DNA of 64,000 nt. Source: Betaproteobacteria bacterium (GTDB lineage: Bacteria > Pseudomonadota > Gammaproteobacteria > Burkholderiales > Ga0077523). Location: positions 186,001 through 250,000 of the forward strand of contig JADJPK010000008.1 in NCBI GenBank assembly GCA_016713305.1. Direction: 5' to 3'. Below the pieces are notes generated by a model that worked only from the letters and a program-made list of their open reading frames with translations, was not told where the DNA came from and made no database searches. The position numbers and the translations under genes are program-made. Position 1 is the stretch's first letter, and every line of letters begins with the position of its first letter. Shown here piece after piece: positions 16,995 to 25,172 of this stretch.

Positions 16995-17684
16995 GTGCTG
17001 AACGTCGAAGCATTGAACGTCTACTACGGCGAAAGCCATGTCATCCGCAACGTCTCGTTCGGGGTGAAGGACGGCGAGACCGTCGCGATCATGGGCCGCA
17101 ACGGCATGGGCAAGAGCACGCTGCTCAAGTCGCTGATCGGCATGCTCCCTGCGCGTGCCGGGAGGGTCACCCTGTCCGGAAGCGATGTCTCGCGTCTTCC
17201 CAGCTACGGCCGCGTGGCCGCCGGCATGGGCTTCGTGCCGCAGGGCCGGATGATCTTTCCGTACCTGACGGTGGAGGAGAACATCCTCACCGGCATGGAG
17301 AACGTCGCAGACAAACGCGTGCCGAAGTACATCTACGAAGTGTTTCCGGTGCTGGACGAGATGAAGGGCCGCCGGGGAGGCAACCTGTCCGGCGGCCAGC
17401 AGCAGCAACTCGCCATCGCGCGGGCTCTCGTCAGCAACCCCAAGGTGCTGATCCTCGACGAGCCCACCGAAGGCATCCAGCCTTCGATCATCAAGGACAT
17501 CGCACGCGCGCTGAACAAGCTCAAGGGCGATCGGGGCTTCTCGCTGGTGGTGTCCGAACAGGTGCTGTCCTTCGCCATGGAGGTGGCCGACAGGTTCCTC
17601 ATCATCGAGAAGGGCGAGTTCGTCTACGAGGAAACGAAGGAGACGGCGGACCAGGACAAGATCCACCGCTATCTCACGGTCTGA
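16995..17684 (+). CDS. ABC transporter ATP-binding protein, UrtE-like
   Basis: Second ATPase subunit, 229 aa. A GTG start at 16995 follows the previous stop by ten bases with a GAGG site. Walker A GRNGMGKST, signature LSGGQQQQLAIARAL, Walker B VLILDEPTEGIQPS and the VVSEQVLSFA H-loop region, in which the usual His is replaced by Gln (as in UrtE and LivF proteins), are seen. It completes the transporter and precedes amiE by 190 bases. Confidence 0.9.
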   Translation: MLNVEALNVYYGESHVIRNVSFGVKDGETVAIMGRNGMGKSTLLKSLIGMLPARAGRVTLSGSDVSRLPSYGRVAAGMGFVPQGRMIFPYLTVEENILTGMENVADKRVPKYIYEVFPVLDEMKGRRGGNLSGGQQQQLAIARALVSNPKVLILDEPTEGIQPSIIKDIARALNKLKGDRGFSLVVSEQVLSFAMEVADRFLIIEKGEFVYEETKETADQDKIHRYLTV

Positions 17685-17874
17685 AGACGCCACCTGCGAT
17701 GGCGGCGGTGCCGGGAGCCGCGAGACGCGGCGGCTCGACCGGTTTCAAGGAGCAGCGCCCCTGCCGGTGAGCGGCAGGCCGGCCTCGCGCGGCCGGGTGG
17801 CGAAAGGTGAAGCGCGATGTGACCGGGGGAGGGGTTCTCCGGTTCCGACCAACGACGTTTGAGGAGTATGCGAA

Positions 17875-18915
17875 ATGATGCACGGAGATATTTCCAGCAG
17901 TAACGACGCCGTCGGCGTGGCAGTCGTCAACTACAAGATGCCTCGGCTGCACACCAAGGCAGAAGTGCTCGACAACGCGCGCAAGATCGCCGACATGATC
18001 GTGGGCATGAAGGTCGGCCTGCCCGGGATGGATCTCGTGATCTTCCCCGAGTACAGCACGCACGGGATCATGTACGACAGCAAGGAGATGTACGAGACCG
18101 CCTCGACCTGCCCCGGCGAGGAGACGGCCATCTTCGCCGACGCGTGCCGCAAGGCCAAGGTGTGGGGCGTGTTCTCCCTGACGGGCGAACGCCACGAGGA
18201 GCATCCGAACAAGGCGCCCTACAACACGCTGATCCTCATGAACGACAAGGGCGAGGTCGTGCAGAAGTACCGCAAGATCATGCCCTGGGTGCCCATCGAG
18301 GGCTGGTATCCGGGCAACTGCACGTACGTGTCGGAAGGACCCAAGGGTCTCAAGATCTCGCTCATCATCTGCGACGACGGCAACTATCCCGAGATCTGGC
18401 GGGACTGCGCCATGAAGGGCGCGGAACTGATCGTGCGTTGCCAGGGCTACATGTATCCCGCCAAGGATCAGCAGGTGATCATGGCCAAAGCCATGGCCTG
18501 GGCCAACAACTCCTACGTGGCCGTGGCCAATGCGGCCGGCTTCGACGGCGTGTACTCGTACTTCGGTCACTCGGCGATCATCGGTTTCGATGGCCGGACA
18601 CTCGGCGAGTGCGGCGAGGAGGAGTACGGAATCCAGTACGCGGCGCTGTCCAAGAGCCTGATCCGGGACGCGCGCAAGAACGGCCAGTCCGAGAACCACC
18701 TCTTCAAGCTCCTGCATCGCGGCTACACCGGCAAGATCAACTCGCGCGAAGGCGACGAGGGCGTGGCGCAGTGCCCTTACGACTTCTACAAGAAGTGGAT
18801 CACGGATCCGGAAGGCACGAGGGAGATGGTCGAGGCGATCACCCGCTCGACCGTGGGTACCGAGGAATGTCCGATGGACGGCATTCCCAATCCGAAGACG
18901 ACGGTCCACAAGTAA
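17875..18915 (+). CDS. amiE: Aliphatic amidase AmiE
   Basis: Nitrilase-superfamily amidase hydrolysing short aliphatic amides (acetamide, propionamide) to the acid and ammonia in the cytoplasm. At 346 aa it has the exact length of Pseudomonas AmiE and resembles it strongly throughout. The catalytic triad is visible: E59 in FPEYSTHG, K134 in KYRKIMPW and C166 in LIICDDGNYPE. The ATGATG start is preceded by TTTGAGGAG. Its presence behind an Urt-like importer and next to amiCR identifies amides as substrates of this operon. The 190-base gap upstream is hairpin-rich but has no clear terminator. Confidence 0.95.
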   Translation: MMHGDISSSNDAVGVAVVNYKMPRLHTKAEVLDNARKIADMIVGMKVGLPGMDLVIFPEYSTHGIMYDSKEMYETASTCPGEETAIFADACRKAKVWGVFSLTGERHEEHPNKAPYNTLILMNDKGEVVQKYRKIMPWVPIEGWYPGNCTYVSEGPKGLKISLIICDDGNYPEIWRDCAMKGAELIVRCQGYMYPAKDQQVIMAKAMAWANNSYVAVANAAGFDGVYSYFGHSAIIGFDGRTLGECGEEEYGIQYAALSKSLIRDARKNGQSENHLFKLLHRGYTGKINSREGDEGVAQCPYDFYKKWITDPEGTREMVEAITRSTVGTEECPMDGIPNPKTTVHK

Positions 18916-18927
18916 CAGCGGACGGAA

Positions 18928-18959
18928 GGCACAACGGCGGGCGGGCCTGCCGTTGTGCC
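18928..18959 (+). terminator. Hairpin between amiE and ureE
   Basis: An 11-bp stem GGCACAACGGC/GCCGTTGTGCC with a ten-base loop just after the amiE stop, with no T tract. It may separate amidase from urease expression or protect the amiE 3' end; read-through is expected. Confidence 0.45.
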
Positions 18960-19030
18960 CGTGTGCCTTGACGGGAGCATCCGGTTCACGCAGGGTGCTG
19001 CCGTCAACGAACAGGAAGGATCTGCTCCAG

Positions 19031-19474
19031 ATGCTGCGTCTCACGCAGGTACTTGGCAATGCGAGCGACGGGAAGCTGGCGGAGGCGCTGCACCGGCTCG
19101 AGCATTCGGGCAAGGTCGAGACACTCGTGCTGAAGCGGGCCGACATCGCGCGCAAGCGGCTGCACGCGTTCACCAGTGGGGGCACGGAAGTCGGCATCAT
19201 GCTGGACCGTTCCGAAGCCCTGTCGAACGGCGCCGTGCTGTTGCTGGAGGAAGATCGAGCGATCGTCGTGCGGCTGGACGAGCCGCAATGGCTCGCGCTC
19301 GCACCACGGGACGCCGCCGCCGCGCTGGAACTCGGTTACTTCTGCGGCAACATGCACTGGAAGGTGCGCTTCGTCGGCGAATATCTGCACGTGTCCATGG
19401 AAGGCCCCCGTCAAGACTACCTGACCCGCCTCGACCATCTGCTGGCCGACGGTCGCGTCGCGGAGATCCGATGA
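19031..19474 (+). CDS. ureE: Urease accessory protein UreE (nickel metallochaperone)
   Basis: Nickel chaperone delivering metal to the UreDFG complex, 147 aa. The ATG at 19031 (MLRLTQVLG) has an AAGGA site upstream. The peptide-binding N-domain and the C-domain GNMHWKVRF are present; the His in GNxH is the conserved dimer-interface nickel ligand. The His-rich C-terminal tail of some UreE proteins is absent. It overlaps ureF by four bases. Confidence 0.85.
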   Translation: MLRLTQVLGNASDGKLAEALHRLEHSGKVETLVLKRADIARKRLHAFTSGGTEVGIMLDRSEALSNGAVLLLEEDRAIVVRLDEPQWLALAPRDAAAALELGYFCGNMHWKVRFVGEYLHVSMEGPRQDYLTRLDHLLADGRVAEIR

Positions 19475-20151
19475 CGGGAATGGCCGAGGCGTTCGCGCTG
19501 CTGCAATGGGGGGACAGTTTCTTCCCCACCGGCGCTGCGTCGTTCTCGTGGGGGCTCGAGACGCTGCGGGCAGATGGCCGTCTGCGCAACGCGCAGGACG
19601 TTGCCGGATTCGTGGCCGGGCAGATCGATCAACGCTGGTCGACCTTCGACCGGCCGGCCGTAATGGCCGCCTATCGCGCGAACGGCGATCTCGACCGCGT
19701 CGCGGCCGTGGATCAAGAGGTAGAGGCCGGCACGCTCGCGCGTGAAGCCCGCGAAGGCGGCCGGCGGATCGGCGCCGCGCTGCTCAAGGTTCACGCCGAG
19801 CTGGGCACGCCAGGAGCGGCCGCCTACCGCGAACGCGTGCAGCGTGGCGAGGTGCCGGGCCAGATGGCCGCCATGCAGGGACTGATCGGGCGTGCCACGG
19901 GCTTGAGCGGACCGGCTGTGTGTGCGCTGTCTGCCTACGGAGTGGCCGTCGGAATCGTGAGCGCTGCGCTGCGCGTCGGCCTGATCGGCCACATGGATGC
20001 GCAGAGAATCCTGGCCGCACAGCGCGACCGGGCGGACGGTCTCGCATCGTCGGCAACGGCGGAAGAAGACGGTTTGCACGCCTATGTGCCCATGACCGAG
20101 ATCGCGATGATGCGACACGAAACCGGAAGCGGACGGCTGTTCGCGAATTGA
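19471..20151 (+). CDS. ureF: Urease accessory protein UreF
   Basis: Helical GTPase-regulating chaperone of urease activation, 226 aa. Family motifs WGDSFFPTGAASFSWGLE near the N-terminus and a C-terminal MRHETGSGRLFAN are clear. ATGA overlap with ureE. It acts with UreD and UreG to pass nickel into apo-urease. Confidence 0.9.
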   Translation: MTGMAEAFALLQWGDSFFPTGAASFSWGLETLRADGRLRNAQDVAGFVAGQIDQRWSTFDRPAVMAAYRANGDLDRVAAVDQEVEAGTLAREAREGGRRIGAALLKVHAELGTPGAAAYRERVQRGEVPGQMAAMQGLIGRATGLSGPAVCALSAYGVAVGIVSAALRVGLIGHMDAQRILAAQRDRADGLASSATAEEDGLHAYVPMTEIAMMRHETGSGRLFAN

Positions 20152-20239
20152 GCGTGCGGCCTGCCGACAGCTGTGTCCGGCGCGCGCGGTTCGCGCGCCG
20201 CGACGTCGCGCCGGCAGACGAAACGAGGAGAAAGGGAAG

Positions 20240-20935
20240 ATGCTGCTGACACCGACCGAACTCGAGAGACTGACCATCTACACCGCGGCGGAGCTTGCGC
20301 GCAAGCGGAGGGCGAAGGGGCTGAGGCTCAACCACCCGGAAGCGACGGCGATCATCGCCGACGAGATACTCGAAGGCGCGCGCGAGGGCCGTTCCGTCGC
20401 CGACCTCATCGGCTTCGGCTCCACGCTCCTGTCCACCGATGACGTCATGCCCGGTGTCGGCGACATGATGCCGGTGCTGCAGGTGGAAGCGACATTTCCG
20501 GACGGAACGAAGCTCGTGACCGTTCACGATCCGATCCGGCCCGGCAGGAAGCCGGCGGAACTCGCCCATGTGCCCGGCGAGATCATTCCCGCCGACGGCG
20601 ACATCGAGATCAACGCGGGCCGGCGACGCGCGACTCTGAGGGCTCGTAACACAGGCGACCGGCCGATCCAGATCGGCAGCCACTATCACTTCTTCGAAGC
20701 CAACCGGGCGCTCGAGTTCGACCGGGGGACCGCGTTCGGCATGCACCTGGACATCCCGGCCGGCACGGCCGTGCGCTTCGAGCCGGGCGAGGAGAAGGAG
20801 GTCCATCTCGTGTCGTTCGGCGGCACCGGGGAGATCCACGGCCTGAACGGGCTCACCAACGGATCCACCCGCAGCGACATCATCCGGGAACAGGCGCTGC
20901 AGCTTGCGCGCAGCCGCGGCTACAAGGGAGCGTAA
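20240..20935 (+). CDS. ureAB: Fused urease gamma-beta subunit (UreAB)
   Basis: Residues 1-100 are a complete gamma domain (MLLTPTELERLTIYTAAELARK; VEATFPDGTKLVTVHDPI) and residues about 110-231 a complete beta domain (VPGEIIPADGDIEINAGR; IGSHYHFFEANRALEFD). A ten-residue linker joins them, so the fusion resembles the architecture of Helicobacter UreA, unlike the separate ureA and ureB at 6317 and 6641. An extra C-terminal helix (REQALQLARSRGYKGA) follows. A GGAGAAAGGGAAG site precedes the ATG, and ureC2 starts five bases after the stop. Confidence 0.92.
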   Translation: MLLTPTELERLTIYTAAELARKRRAKGLRLNHPEATAIIADEILEGAREGRSVADLIGFGSTLLSTDDVMPGVGDMMPVLQVEATFPDGTKLVTVHDPIRPGRKPAELAHVPGEIIPADGDIEINAGRRRATLRARNTGDRPIQIGSHYHFFEANRALEFDRGTAFGMHLDIPAGTAVRFEPGEEKEVHLVSFGGTGEIHGLNGLTNGSTRSDIIREQALQLARSRGYKGA

Positions 20936-20939
20936 GGCG

Positions 20940-22652
20940 ATGGCCAGGATCACCCGCAAGGAATACGCGCAGCTGTACGGACCGACCAAGGGCGACGGCG
21001 TACGCCTGGGGGACACGTCACTGATTGCGGAAATCGAACACGACTATGCGGTTCCCGGCGACGAATGCCTGCACGGCGGCGGCAAGACGCTGCGCGACGG
21101 CATCGGCCTGGTGCCCGGATACGACAGCGCGGCCGGCGCCCTGGACATGCTGATCTCGAACGTCGTCATCATCGATCCGGTGATCGGCATCGTGAAGGGC
21201 GACATCGGCATCAAGGACGGCAAGATCGTGGGCATCGGCAAGGCCGGCAACCCCGCGATCATGGATGGCGTGCACCCGGACCTCGTATGCGGCGCGGCGA
21301 CCACCGTCCGCGACGGCGAAGGCCTGATCGCCACGCCGGGCGGCATCGACGTGCACGTGCACTTCGACTCCGCGCAGCTCGTGGAGCACGCCATCGCTTC
21401 CGGGCTCACCACGATGATCGGCGGTTCGCTCGGACCGATCACGGTCGGCATCGACTGCGGTGGCGCCTGGAACGTGGGCAAGATGCTGCAGGCGGCCGAG
21501 CAGTGGCCCATGAACTTCGGCTTTCTCGGCCGCGGCAATTCGTCCAAGCCGCGCTCGCTGCTCGATCAGATGGCAGGCGGCTGCCTGGGCCTCAAGATCC
21601 ACGAGGACTGGGGCGCCATGCCGTCCGTGATCGACACCTGCCTCGCGGTGGCGGACGATCTCGATTTCCAGGTGCAGCTCCACACCGACACGCTGAACGA
21701 GTCCGGCTTTCTGGAAGACACGCTGGCGGCGATCCGCGGCCGCACCATCCACATGTATCACACGGAAGGCGCAGGCGGTGGCCACGCGCCGGACATCATC
21801 AGCGTGGCGGGCCAGATGAACTGTCTGCCCTCGTCGACGAATCCGACCAACCCCTACACGGTGAATACGTTCGACGAGCACCTCGACATGATCATGGTGT
21901 GCCACCACCTGAATCCGGCCGTGCCGGAGGACGTGGCCTTCGCGGAAAGCCGCATCCGGGCGCAGACCATCGCGGCCGAGGACGTGCTGCACGACATGGG
22001 GGCCATCTCCATGCTGGGCTCCGACAGCCAGGGCATGGGGCGCATCAACGAGGTGATCTGCCGCACCTGGCAGCTCGCGTCCAAGATGAAGGACCAGTTC
22101 GGGCGCCTGTCGACCGAGACCACCCGCATCGGCGACAACGAGCGCATCAAGCGCTATGTGGCCAAGTACACGATCAACGCCGCGCGCACCTTCGGCATCG
22201 ATGCGCACTTCGGTTCCCTCGAGAAGGGCAAGCTCGCGGACATCGTGCTGTGGCGTCCGGCGTTCTTCGGCGTGAAGCCGGAACTGGTGGTCAAGGGCGG
22301 CTTCATCGTCTGGTCGGCCATGGGCGATTCCGCAGCGTCGCTCATGACCTGCGAGCCGCTGATGATGCGGCCGCAATGGGGCGCGTTCGGCGAAGCGAAG
22401 AAGCCGTTGTCGGCGTGCTTCGTGAACCAGGCGGCCCTCGCCGCGGACATCGCCGGCCAGTTGGGTCTCAAGAAACAGATCCTGGGGGCGAAGGGGACGC
22501 GCAAGCTCAACAAGTCGCACATGCTGCACAACTGGGCGTGTCCGAACATCACGGTGAATCCGCAGACGTTCGACGTGATGATCGACGGCAACGTGATCAC
22601 CTGCGAGCCGGCGAAGGTGGTACCGCTCGCACAGCGGTATATGCTTCGCTGA
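20940..22652 (+). CDS. ureC: Divergent urease alpha subunit (UreC2)
   Basis: Urease-fold amidohydrolase, 570 aa. Metal ligands are all kept: H139/H141 (HVHF), K219/H221 (LKIHEDWG), H248, H274 (HMYHTEGAGGGHAPD), D362 (GSDSQGMG), and the flap C321-H322 (MVCHHL). What differs is the substrate region. The ICPQQ that follows HIHF in the canonical enzyme is DSAQL here. The loop that carries the urea-contacting Ala in UreC1 (GTNATTCTPGPW) reads GSLGPITVGIDCGGAW with a net shortening, and the Ala after DSQ (A364 in UreC1) is Gly365. Nickel hydrolase activity is likely; urea as substrate is not certain. Confidence 0.9.
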   Translation: MARITRKEYAQLYGPTKGDGVRLGDTSLIAEIEHDYAVPGDECLHGGGKTLRDGIGLVPGYDSAAGALDMLISNVVIIDPVIGIVKGDIGIKDGKIVGIGKAGNPAIMDGVHPDLVCGAATTVRDGEGLIATPGGIDVHVHFDSAQLVEHAIASGLTTMIGGSLGPITVGIDCGGAWNVGKMLQAAEQWPMNFGFLGRGNSSKPRSLLDQMAGGCLGLKIHEDWGAMPSVIDTCLAVADDLDFQVQLHTDTLNESGFLEDTLAAIRGRTIHMYHTEGAGGGHAPDIISVAGQMNCLPSSTNPTNPYTVNTFDEHLDMIMVCHHLNPAVPEDVAFAESRIRAQTIAAEDVLHDMGAISMLGSDSQGMGRINEVICRTWQLASKMKDQFGRLSTETTRIGDNERIKRYVAKYTINAARTFGIDAHFGSLEKGKLADIVLWRPAFFGVKPELVVKGGFIVWSAMGDSAASLMTCEPLMMRPQWGAFGEAKKPLSACFVNQAALAADIAGQLGLKKQILGAKGTRKLNKSHMLHNWACPNITVNPQTFDVMIDGNVITCEPAKVVPLAQRYMLR

Positions 22653-22746
22653 ACGTCAAATGCACTGCGCGTCCGGCGGTCCGGAAGGGCCGCTGCCCCG
22701 GGGACGCCCCGGCCCGTGCCGCGCGGTCACTCGAGGATGAATTGAC

Positions 22747-23406
22747 ATGAACGAGATCGTGCCGGGATTCCCGGAAGTGGCCGGCTCGGCCCGCCCCACA
22801 AGTGCGGCTCGCGTGGGAATCGGCGGCCCCGTCGGCTCGGGCAAGACGGCCCTGCTGGAACAGCTCATCCCGCGCTTCATCGCGCGCGGAACGAACATCG
22901 CCGTCATCACCAACGACATCGCGACCAAAGAGGATGCCGAGCGCGTCCGCCGCAGCGGGCTCATCGCCCCCGAGCGAGTGCTGGCCGTGGAGACGGGCGC
23001 CTGCCCTCACTCGGCCATCCGCGAGGATCCCACGCTCAACATGCAGTCGGCGGACGACCTCGATCGCAGGTTTCCCGGCCTCGAACTGATCCTGATCGAA
23101 TCCGGGGGCGACAACCTGGCCTCGTCGTTCTCGCTGGATCTCGTCGACTACTGGATGTTCGTGATCGATGTGGCCGGTGGCGACGACATTCCGCGCAAGC
23201 GCGGGCTCGGCGTGCTGTCCTGCGACCTGCTGGTGATCAACAAGACCGATCTCGCGCCTCATGTCCGCTGCGACTTGCCGCGCATGATCCGGGAAGCGAA
23301 CGAAGTCCGCGGCGGCCGGCCGGTGCTGCTCACCAACTGCCAGACAGGCGAAGGCGTGGATGCCATCGTCGATCACATCGCGCGCGAGGTGCTGTTTGAC
23401 CGGTGA
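22747..23406 (+). CDS. ureG: Urease accessory GTPase UreG
   Basis: GTPase driving nickel insertion, 219 aa. P-loop GGPVGSGKTALLE, the TNDIATKEDAE motif, the metal-binding Cys-Pro-His in ETGACPHSAIRED, and the guanine-specificity NKTD are all present. ACPH replaces the common GCPH, and the segment VAGGDDIPRKRGLGVLSCDL departs from the usual consensus, in line with a divergent urease partner. It overlaps the likely ureD start. Confidence 0.92.
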   Translation: MNEIVPGFPEVAGSARPTSAARVGIGGPVGSGKTALLEQLIPRFIARGTNIAVITNDIATKEDAERVRRSGLIAPERVLAVETGACPHSAIREDPTLNMQSADDLDRRFPGLELILIESGGDNLASSFSLDLVDYWMFVIDVAGGDDIPRKRGLGVLSCDLLVINKTDLAPHVRCDLPRMIREANEVRGGRPVLLTNCQTGEGVDAIVDHIAREVLFDR

Positions 23407-24262
23407 CCGTCTTCTCGTGGAGACCGCCGCCGCGGCGGCTGCGGAACGGCAGGTCGAGATCGCGTTCGCCGGCGCCGCCGGGACGCGGACCTTTCTTCGC
23501 CGACAGCGGGTGGCGTATCCGTTTCACGTGGGGCGCGCACTCTATCTGCCGGGCGACCCGGCGGAGCTCTGCACCGTCTATCTGCAGTCCTGCTCCGGGG
23601 GCCTGTTCCAGAAGGACCGTCTCGGCATCGCGCTGACCGGCGCGTCCGGCGCGAGGGCACACGTCACGACCGCCGCCTCCACAGTGGTCCACTCGATGCC
23701 GGACGGGCATGCGGAACAGCACGTGCTCATCCGTGCGGACCGGGATGCGCTGGTGGAATACCTGCCCGATCCGCTCATCCTGTTTCCGGATTCGCGGCTG
23801 CGCAACACGCTCACCGTCAGGGCGCACCGCGAATCCACGGTCATGGTGTGCGATGCCTTTCTCGCGCACGATCCCGAGGCGAAACGGCGGCCCTTCGGCT
23901 GGCTGCGTACCGAAACGCGGATCGAGGACGAAGGCGGAAGACTGCTGGCCGTGGACCGCTTCGCGATCGAGGGTCGGCAACTGCTGGAGCCGCGCGAGGG
24001 AATTCATGGTCCGCACACGATCCAGGCATCGCTCATGGTCATTCATCGCGCCGATCCCGCGGCTGCGTTGGAAGCGTTGCGATCCGCACTTCCCGCGGAC
24101 GGCCCGGTCTACGCCGGCGCGTCGCTCCTGCCGGGGGATGCCGGAGCCTGGGTCCGCTTGCTGTCCGCCGACGCCGTGGCCCTGAGGCAGACGCTCAAGG
24201 ATGCCTGGAGCGCCGCCCGCGAGCGGTTCACCGGAGCGAAGCCGGGCACACGGCGCAAATAG
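23396..24262 (+). CDS. ureD: Urease accessory protein UreD/UreH
   Basis: Scaffold chaperone that binds apo-urease and UreF, about 288 aa. RVAYPFHVGRALYLPGDP, LQSCSGGLFQKDRLGI, the TTAASTVVHSM and VEYLPDPLILFPDSRL segments define the family. The start is uncertain: a TTG at 23396 with GAGG six bases upstream is taken, while an ATG at 23360 inside ureG and a GTG at 23417 are alternatives. It lies at the end of the accessory set, not first as in enteric operons, and 18 bases before the MoxR gene. Confidence 0.85.
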   Translation: MTGDRLLVETAAAAAAERQVEIAFAGAAGTRTFLRRQRVAYPFHVGRALYLPGDPAELCTVYLQSCSGGLFQKDRLGIALTGASGARAHVTTAASTVVHSMPDGHAEQHVLIRADRDALVEYLPDPLILFPDSRLRNTLTVRAHRESTVMVCDAFLAHDPEAKRRPFGWLRTETRIEDEGGRLLAVDRFAIEGRQLLEPREGIHGPHTIQASLMVIHRADPAAALEALRSALPADGPVYAGASLLPGDAGAWVRLLSADAVALRQTLKDAWSAARERFTGAKPGTRRK

Positions 24263-24280
24263 TTTCACGGAGATGAGGTC

Positions 24281-25111
24281 ATGAACGATTCCACCGCGAC
24301 CGCCGGCACTGCCGGGGTCATCGACCAGTACAGACTCGCGTCCGAGCCCTACTACCGTGCGGTCGGCAACGAGATCGCGCTGTACGAGGCCGCGTACGCC
24401 GCCCGGCTGCCGATGATGCTCAAGGGGCCCACGGGATGCGGCAAGACCCGCTTCATCGAGTACATGGCCTGGCGTCTGGGCAAGCCGCTCGTGACGCTCG
24501 CGTGCAACGAGGACATGACGGCCTCGGACCTGGTGGGACGCTTCCTGCTGGATGCGGAGGGCACGCGCTGGCAGGACGGGCCGCTGACGCTCGCTGCCCG
24601 CCACGGCGCGATCTGCTATCTGGACGAGGTGGTCGAGGCGCGGCAGGACACCGCCGTCGTGATCCATCCGCTTACCGACGCGCGCCGTTGCCTGCCGCTG
24701 GAGAAGAAGAACGAACTGGTGCAGGCGCACCCGGACTTCCAGCTCGTGATCTCTTACAACCCCGGGTACCAGAGCATCCTCAAGGACCTGAAGCAGTCCA
24801 CGAAGCAGCGCTTCGGGGCGCTGGACTTCCACTATCCGGCACGCGACATCGAGATCGAGATCGTGGCGCACGAGGCCGGTGTCTCCGGGGAGATCGCCGG
24901 CCGCCTGGTGTCCATCGGCGAGAAGACGCGCAACCTCAAGGGCCACGGACTGGAGGAAGGCGTGTCCACCCGGATGCTGATCCATGCGGGCCACCTCATC
25001 GCGCGCGGCATCGACCCCGTCGCGGCGTGCGAAGTCACTCTGGTGCGGCCGATCACGGACGATCAGGACATGCGCGACGCACTGGATGCTGTCGTGACGA
25101 CCTACTTCTGA
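24281..25111 (+). CDS. MoxR-family AAA+ ATPase, CbbQ/NorQ/NirQ type
   Basis: Cytoplasmic AAA+ ATPase, 276 aa. Walker A GPTGCGKT (residues 49-56), Walker B ICYLDE (DE at 115-116), and the family stretches ACNEDMTASDLVGRFLLD, VISYNPGYQS and STKQRFGALDF match the CbbQ/NorQ group. Members partner a VWA protein and remodel or activate a metalloenzyme (Rubisco, NO reductase). No Rubisco or NO-reductase gene is in this window; its direct neighbours are ureD and the partner VWA gene, so a role in activating the divergent urease is inferred. A GAGATGAGG ribosome site precedes the ATG. Confidence 0.88.
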   Translation: MNDSTATAGTAGVIDQYRLASEPYYRAVGNEIALYEAAYAARLPMMLKGPTGCGKTRFIEYMAWRLGKPLVTLACNEDMTASDLVGRFLLDAEGTRWQDGPLTLAARHGAICYLDEVVEARQDTAVVIHPLTDARRCLPLEKKNELVQAHPDFQLVISYNPGYQSILKDLKQSTKQRFGALDFHYPARDIEIEIVAHEAGVSGEIAGRLVSIGEKTRNLKGHGLEEGVSTRMLIHAGHLIARGIDPVAACEVTLVRPITDDQDMRDALDAVVTTYF

Positions 25112-25172
25112 GCACCGGGCATCCCCGCCTGAGCGCGAATCGTCACAGCGGCCTTCTCCGGTAAGCGCTTCC

